A stretch of DNA of 10,314 bases from Treponema sp. (lineage in GTDB: Bacteria > Spirochaetota > Spirochaetia > Treponematales > Breznakiellaceae), in NCBI GenBank assembly GCA_031255615.1, contig JAIRSD010000188.1:1-10314 (forward strand). Direction: 5' to 3'. The notes beneath the pieces are model-generated. The model was not told where the DNA came from. It made no database searches and saw only the letters and a list, made by a program, of their open reading frames with translations. Numbering within the stretch: the first letter of the stretch is position 1; each line of letters begins with the position of its first letter. Shown piece by piece: positions 5,972 through 10,314 of this stretch. Both the position numbers and the translations under genes were made by a program.

Positions 5972-6177
5972 CTTCGAATCCCTCCTTTTCCAGCCCCTTG
6001 CGGCTAAAACAGCGGAAAAAATTCACCACGAAGGCGAAGAAGGCGCACGAAGGCGGGGAGTGAAGGTGCTTTTTCATTCCTTCGTGTTCCTGGCGAGCCG
6101 CAGCTCGCCTTGGTGCGCCTTAGTGGTTAACATTCCTGTTCCCGGTTCTTTCGCTTATCCGGTGATTTAGCCTAAGC
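5972..6177 (+). repeat. Dispersed repeat family 1, copy E; right arm of the direct repeat and partner of inverted copy B
   Basis: Bases 5972-6168 duplicate 5436-5632, and 6014-6177 is the inverted match of 3127-3290. The core is 6025-6127, with the hairpin at 6092-6109. It has the complete tail through GGTGATTTAGCCTAAGC, which copy D loses after GGTGAT. Bases 5915-5971 between the transposase remnant and this copy show nothing recognisable. Confidence 0.88.
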
Positions 6178-6410
6178 AAGGCTGCGGCTTCGCCTCCGGC
6201 TGCTCCGCGCAGCAACTCCGAAAAACCAAAAGGCGAAGGCGTTTTGGTTCGGCCTCCGCGCCGGCCGTCCCCGCCGTTTGTGGGCCCTGTATGCCGAGCG
6301 GTGAACGCCGCGGGGAGGCGCCGCGGCAGGAGGCCGCGGCGGACGGGGTTTCCGCGGCGGCGGGCGGAGCGCGGCGGCGTTGAAGGCGGGGGGCGGCGGA
6401 GAAGGGCGAA
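6178..6410. other. GC-rich, hairpin-dense non-coding stretch between repeat E and structured element copy 3
   Basis: I see no gene here. Visible pairings include GCTGCG (6181-6186) with CGCAGC (6208-6213), AACCAAAA (6224-6231) with TTTTGGTT (6242-6249), and a GCCGCGG/CCGCGGC hairpin near 6308-6328, with more CCGCGGC motifs after it. It may be a 5' extension of structured element copy 3 or simply GC-rich palindromic filler. Long open frames on both strands are explained by base composition and look unlike proteins (Arg/Pro/Gly rich). Confidence 0.5.
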
Positions 6411-6535
6411 GGCGAAAACGGCAGGGACGCCGTTTTCGCCCCGCGCAAGGGATAGAAGCGAAACAAAAACCCGCAGGGTTTTTGTTAGAGCGGATAGCCC
6501 GGTTTTTTGCGGCGGCACCGCAAAAAATGCGCCCA
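6411..6535 (+). ncRNA. Structured intergenic element, family 2, copy 3
   Basis: The same boxes occur as in copies 1 and 2: GCGCAAGGGATAG, GCGGATAGCCCGG and ATGCGCCCA. Hairpins: 12 bp pairing 6411-6422 with 6429-6440; 11 bp pairing 6462-6472 with 6476-6486 (loop GCA); and 10 bp pairing 6503-6512 with 6518-6527. The last two stems are A/T rich here but GC-rich in copies 1 and 2, giving the strongest sign of compensatory change. The middle hairpin (AAAAACCC-GCA-GGGTTTTTG) also looks like a bidirectional intrinsic terminator, an alternative role. The 3' end is 55 bases from the metH start. Confidence 0.55.
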
Positions 6536-6590
6536 AAGAGGCCGAAAACCGCTGATATACGGGACCTGCTTTATTTGGTAGAATCCCGCT

Positions 6591-9500
6591 ATGCGCAGTA
6601 AGTTATCCCTCCGGCTTCCCCAGGGGGAAGCGCGGAAGCGGCTCGACGAGGCCGCCGCCCGGCGGATTATCATCCTGGACGGGGCCATGGGCACCCTGAT
6701 CCAGGGTTTCCGCCTGACGGAAGGGGACTTCCGGGGCGGCCTGTTCGCCGGCCATCCCGTAAATCTGCTGGGCTGCAACGACCTGCTCTGCCTGACCAAA
6801 CCGGAGGTGATCAGCGGCATCCATGAAGCGTACCTGGAAGCCGGGGCGGACATCACCAAAACCTGCAGTTTTAACGCGACCTCCCTTTCCCTGGGGGATT
6901 TCGGCCTGGGGGACCGGGCTTACGAGATAAGCCGGGCGGCCGCGTCCCTGGCCCGGCGGGCGGCGGACAAATTTTCCACCGCCGAACGGCCCCGTTTTGT
7001 GGCGGGAAGCATGGGCCCCACGACGAAGAGCGCCAGCATCTCCCCCGATATGGAGGACCCTGAAAAGCGGGCCGTAACTTGGGACGAGCTGGCGGCGGCC
7101 TATTACGACAACGCCCGGGGGCTGGTGGACGGGGGGGCGGATATGCTCCTGCTGGAAACGATCTTCGACACCCTGAACGCCAAGGCGGCGGTCTTCGCGG
7201 TTAAGCGCCTCATGGAGGAGCGGCATATCGATCTGCCGCTGATGCTCTCCGCCACTATAACGGGAAAGAGCGGGCGGATCCTTTCCGGCCAGACTCTGGA
7301 GGCCCTCTGCGTCTCCCTGGCCCACGCCGGCCCCTGGTCCCTGGGGCTCAACTGCTCTTTTGGGGCGGAGATGCTCAGGGAGCATACGGCGGAACTGGGG
7401 GCCCTTTCCTCCGGCCTGGGCGAATCCTGGCTCATCAGCGCCCACCCCAACGCGGGGCTCCCCAATCAGTTCGGCGGCTACGACGAGGACCCCGAATCCA
7501 TGGCCCGCAAGATGGAGGAGTATTTTAAAGAGGGGCTGCTCAACATTGCCGGCGGCTGCTGCGGCAGCACCCCCGCCCATATCGCGGCCATCGCGGAACG
7601 GGCGGCCCGCTACGCCCCCCGCCGGCCCCGGACGGACAGGGCGCCGGCCGCCCGGCTGGCCGGGCTGGAGGGCCTCAGCCTGGGGGCCGGCGGATCCCTG
7701 ACGGTCGTCGGGGAACGGACAAACGTGGCGGGAAGCCGGAAATTCCTCAGGCTTATCAAGGAAGACCGCTACGGGGAAGCCCTGACGGTGGCCCGGGAGA
7801 TGATCGCCCAGGGGGCCGCCGTCATCGACGTCTGCATGGACGACGCTCTGTTGGACGGGGAGCAGGCCATGCGGCGCTTCCTCAACCTGGCCCTCCAGGA
7901 CCCGGAGATTGCCCGGGTCCCCGTTATGATAGACAGTTCCCGCTGGAACGTGATCGAGGGGGGGCTGAAATGCGTCCAGGGAAAATGCCTGGTAAATTCC
8001 ATCAGCCTGAAAGAGGGACCCGAAGAATTTCTCCGCCGGGCGGGGATTGCCCGGTCCTACGGCGCGGCGGTGGTGGTCATGCTGTTCGACGAACAGGGCC
8101 AGGCGGCGGACTACGGGCGGAAGATCGAGACCGCCCGCCGGTCCTGGGAGCTGCTCCGGGATTCGGGTTTCCCCGCCCGGGATATTGTCTTTGATCCCAA
8201 CATCCTATCCCTGGCCACGGGGATAGCCGGCCACGACTCCTACGGCCTGGATTTTATCCGCGCCTGCGCCTGGATCCGGGAGAACTGTCCGGGGGCCCAA
8301 ATTTCCGGGGGAATCTCCAACCTTTCCTTCAGTTTCCGGGGGAACGACCGGGTCCGGGAGGCCCTGCACGGGGTATTCCTCAAGCACGCCCGCGAAGCGG
8401 GCCTGACCATGGCGATTGTGAATCCCGGCTCCCTCGCCGCATACGACCGGATCGACGGGGAACTGCGCCGCGCCGCGGAGGATCTGGTCCTCAACAGGGG
8501 GGCGGCCCCCGGCGCATCCGGCGGGGCCAGCCCCACGGAGCGGCTCCTGCGTATAGCGGAGGCCCATGCCGGGAAGGGGGGCGCCGGGGCCTTGTCCCGG
8601 ACCGGCGCGGAGGGCGGCTCCTGGCGGCGGGGGGATCCGGGGGAGCGGATCCTCTACGCTATGATCAGGGGCGTTGACGACCATATCGAAAAGGACGTGC
8701 TCGAATTCCGCCGGTCCTGCAAGCGTTCCCTGGAAGTCGTGGAGGGCCCCCTGATGCGGGGCATGCGGGAGGTGGGGGAGCTTTTTGGGGCGGGAAAGAT
8801 GTTCCTGCCCCAGGTGATCCGCAGCGCCCGGGTGATGAAGAAGGCGGTGGCGGCGCTGGCCCCCTACATGGAACAGGAAAAACGCCGGGGGGACGGCGCG
8901 GAGGAGGAAAGCCGGGCGGCCATCGTCCTCGCCACGGTGAAGGGGGATGTCCACGACATCGGAAAAAACATCGTCGGGGTGGTCCTGGGCTGCAACGGCT
9001 ACCGAATTCTGGATCTGGGGGTCATGGTGGAGGCTGAACAGATCCTCGAAACGGCCCGGCGGGAGGGGGCCGCCGCCGTCGGGGTCTCGGGACTCATCAC
9101 CCCTTCCCTGGACGAGATGGTCCGTATCGCCGGGGAGATGGAAAAACGGCATTTTACGATTCCCCTCCTTGTCGGCGGGGCCGCCGCCAGCCTGGCCCAT
9201 ACGGCCCTGCGGATCGCCCCGGTGTACTCCGGCCCCGTGGTTTACACCCGGGACGCGGGTCAATGCCCCGCAGCCCTCCATGCCCTCCTCTCCCCCGCCG
9301 CCAGGCCCCGGTTCCTGGCGGATCTGGAGGCCAGGTACCGGGAGGCGGCGGCCCGGCACGGGGCGATTCATGCCCGGATCGACATTATCCCCCTGGAGGC
9401 GGCCCGGGCCAACCGGATCCCCCCCCCGGCCCCCCCGCCCCCTCCCAAACGGCGGGGCCTCATCGACCTAAACGATTACCCCCTGGACAAGGTGATCCCC

Positions 9501-10314
9501 CGGATCGACTGGGGGGGGTTCCTCCAAAGCTGGGAACTGGGACCGGAAAAAGAAGGGGGGGAGGAGGAAAACCGGGGGGCCCGGATAAAGATTCTGAAAG
9601 ATGCCCGGGATATGCTGGACCGGATAAGGGCGGAACAGTCCCTCCGGCTCCGGGGGGTGCTGGGAATCTTTCCCGCCGCCGCCCAGGGAGAGGACCTGCT
9701 GGTCTACGGGGATACCGGGAGGGATCTGCGGGAACGGTTCTCCTTTCTCCGGGGCCAGGACCGGAAGCGGAACGGGGTCCACAACCCCTGCCTGGCCGAC
9801 TTTCTGCCCCCGGCGGAGGGCTGGATCGGCCTTTTCGCCCTGAGCGCCGGTTTCGGCGCGGAGGAGGCCGCCGCCGTCCTCCGGGGCCGGGGGGACGACT
9901 ACGGGGCCCTTCTCCTGGGCACCCTGGCGAACAGCCTCACGGAGGCCTTCAGCGCGGAGGCCCACCGGCTGGCAGCGGAAGAATTCTGGGGTTACGCCGC
10001 CGGTTCCGGCGAATCGGGCGGCCCCCCCGGCATACGCCCGGCCTTCGGCTACCCCTCCTGCCCGGATCACCGGGACAAGGAAATCGCCTTCCGCCTGCTG
10101 GAGGCCCGGCGGCGCTGCGGCCTGGAGCTTACCGAATCGGCGATGCTGCGGCCGGCGGCCTCGGTCTGCGGCATGTACCTTCCCCAGGGTTTTTACTTCA
10201 GCATCGCCGCCGCGGGGGAAGACCAGCTTCGCGGCTGGGCGCGGCGCAAGGGCATCACTCTGGCGGAGGCCCGGCAAAGGCTCGGCTCGATTCTGCCCCT
10301 GGCGAAAACGCGCT
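6591..10314 (+). CDS. metH: Cobalamin-dependent methionine synthase, 3' end cut by the window edge
   Basis: Transfers a methyl group from methyltetrahydrofolate through cobalamin to homocysteine in the cytoplasm, making methionine. 1241 codons are visible without a stop; E. coli MetH has 1227, so few residues should be missing. Domains in order: homocysteine-binding (about 20-335), with DGAMGT near the N-terminus and zinc ligands Cys255, Cys323 and Cys324 (GGCCGS); folate-binding (about 365-640), starting VVGERTN at 372; cobalamin cap and cobalamin-binding domain, with DVHDIG (786-791) and base-off ligand His788; a Pro-rich linker; and the SAM-binding reactivation domain, with IDW, EEFWGY, and RPAFGYPSCPDH from Arg1149. 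One deviation is DVCMD at 413-417, where the family usually has DINMD. The frame has a TAG 9 bases before the ATG, so the start cannot lie farther out. No clear ribosome site is visible, and TAGAAT at 6579-6584 could be a -10 box for a nearly leaderless message. No cobalamin or SAM riboswitch is seen. Confidence 0.97.
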   Translation, partial: MRSKLSLRLPQGEARKRLDEAAARRIIILDGAMGTLIQGFRLTEGDFRGGLFAGHPVNLLGCNDLLCLTKPEVISGIHEAYLEAGADITKTCSFNATSLSLGDFGLGDRAYEISRAAASLARRAADKFSTAERPRFVAGSMGPTTKSASISPDMEDPEKRAVTWDELAAAYYDNARGLVDGGADMLLLETIFDTLNAKAAVFAVKRLMEERHIDLPLMLSATITGKSGRILSGQTLEALCVSLAHAGPWSLGLNCSFGAEMLREHTAELGALSSGLGESWLISAHPNAGLPNQFGGYDEDPESMARKMEEYFKEGLLNIAGGCCGSTPAHIAAIAERAARYAPRRPRTDRAPAARLAGLEGLSLGAGGSLTVVGERTNVAGSRKFLRLIKEDRYGEALTVAREMIAQGAAVIDVCMDDALLDGEQAMRRFLNLALQDPEIARVPVMIDSSRWNVIEGGLKCVQGKCLVNSISLKEGPEEFLRRAGIARSYGAAVVVMLFDEQGQAADYGRKIETARRSWELLRDSGFPARDIVFDPNILSLATGIAGHDSYGLDFIRACAWIRENCPGAQISGGISNLSFSFRGNDRVREALHGVFLKHAREAGLTMAIVNPGSLAAYDRIDGELRRAAEDLVLNRGAAPGASGGASPTERLLRIAEAHAGKGGAGALSRTGAEGGSWRRGDPGERILYAMIRGVDDHIEKDVLEFRRSCKRSLEVVEGPLMRGMREVGELFGAGKMFLPQVIRSARVMKKAVAALAPYMEQEKRRGDGAEEESRAAIVLATVKGDVHDIGKNIVGVVLGCNGYRILDLGVMVEAEQILETARREGAAAVGVSGLITPSLDEMVRIAGEMEKRHFTIPLLVGGAAASLAHTALRIAPVYSGPVVYTRDAGQCPAALHALLSPAARPRFLADLEARYREAAARHGAIHARIDIIPLEAARANRIPPPAPPPPPKRRGLIDLNDYPLDKVIPRIDWGGFLQSWELGPEKEGGEEENRGARIKILKDARDMLDRIRAEQSLRLRGVLGIFPAAAQGEDLLVYGDTGRDLRERFSFLRGQDRKRNGVHNPCLADFLPPAEGWIGLFALSAGFGAEEAAAVLRGRGDDYGALLLGTLANSLTEAFSAEAHRLAAEEFWGYAAGSGESGGPPGIRPAFGYPSCPDHRDKEIAFRLLEARRRCGLELTESAMLRPAASVCGMYLPQGFYFSIAAAGEDQLRGWARRKGITLAEARQRLGSILPLAKTR

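Noticed and set aside
5436..6168. CRISPR array suggested by repeated units
   Set aside because: Units are about 100-195 bp, irregularly spaced and partly inverted, with no short regular spacers and no cas genes.
6178..6590. Cobalamin or SAM riboswitch ahead of metH
   Set aside because: No B12-box-like or SAM-aptamer consensus was seen; the structure present belongs to the repeated family 2 element found at two unrelated genes as well.
6603..10277. Several long minus-strand frames (for example 6603-7580, 8205-9371, 9468-10277)
   Set aside because: All lie antisense to metH, whose full domain series is intact on the plus strand.

Overview
The window is very GC-rich bacterial DNA. It carries a type I restriction-modification-like methylase/specificity gene pair, a membrane-anchored class III nucleotide cyclase, a degraded IS transposase tail and cobalamin-dependent methionine synthase. 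A high-GC spirochaete (Treponematales-like) is my best guess at the source. It rests on a weak argument: a Cache-class III cyclase, the full-length MetH style and intergenic elements resembling an RNA motif reported from Flavobacteria and Spirochaetes. I would not assign a genus.

Left part (1-566): intergenic DNA with a decayed copy of a dispersed repeat, then a structured hairpin-rich element (copy 1), then a good sigma-70-type promoter driving a tRNA-Ala(GGC) that keeps the G3:U70 identity pair. Next (591-3115, minus strand) come hsdM-like and hsdS-like genes, translationally coupled by a GTGA overlap. Both frames are open. However, the methylase has lost the catalytic Asn of its NPPF motif (it reads CPPA), the specificity protein has a shrunken second target-recognition half, and no hsdR is present.

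Middle (3127-6177): a three-gene-sized block bounded by two inverted 164-bp copies of the dispersed repeat. Inside it are a cyclase gene with its own promoter (minus strand), structured element copy 2 behind that promoter, further repeat copies and the C-terminal remnant of an IS1182/IS5-like transposase. The remnant lies between two nearly identical 195-bp direct repeats. The cyclase carries Glu where adenylate cyclases usually have Lys, so guanylate cyclase activity is possible.

Right part (6178-10314): a GC-rich hairpin region, structured element copy 3, then metH, which runs off the right edge nearly complete.

Two repeat families dominate the non-coding DNA. Family 1 is a MITE-like unit of about 103 bp with 12-bp terminal inverted repeats, a central palindrome and a conserved 50-bp tail. 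Family 2 has fixed sequence boxes separated by hairpins whose stems differ in sequence but stay paired. All three family 2 copies point toward the next gene and lie just upstream of that gene's promoter region. The genes do not form one pathway: MetH is housekeeping, the cyclase is signalling, and the hsdMS-like pair plus repeats look like accessory, mobile-DNA-affected material.
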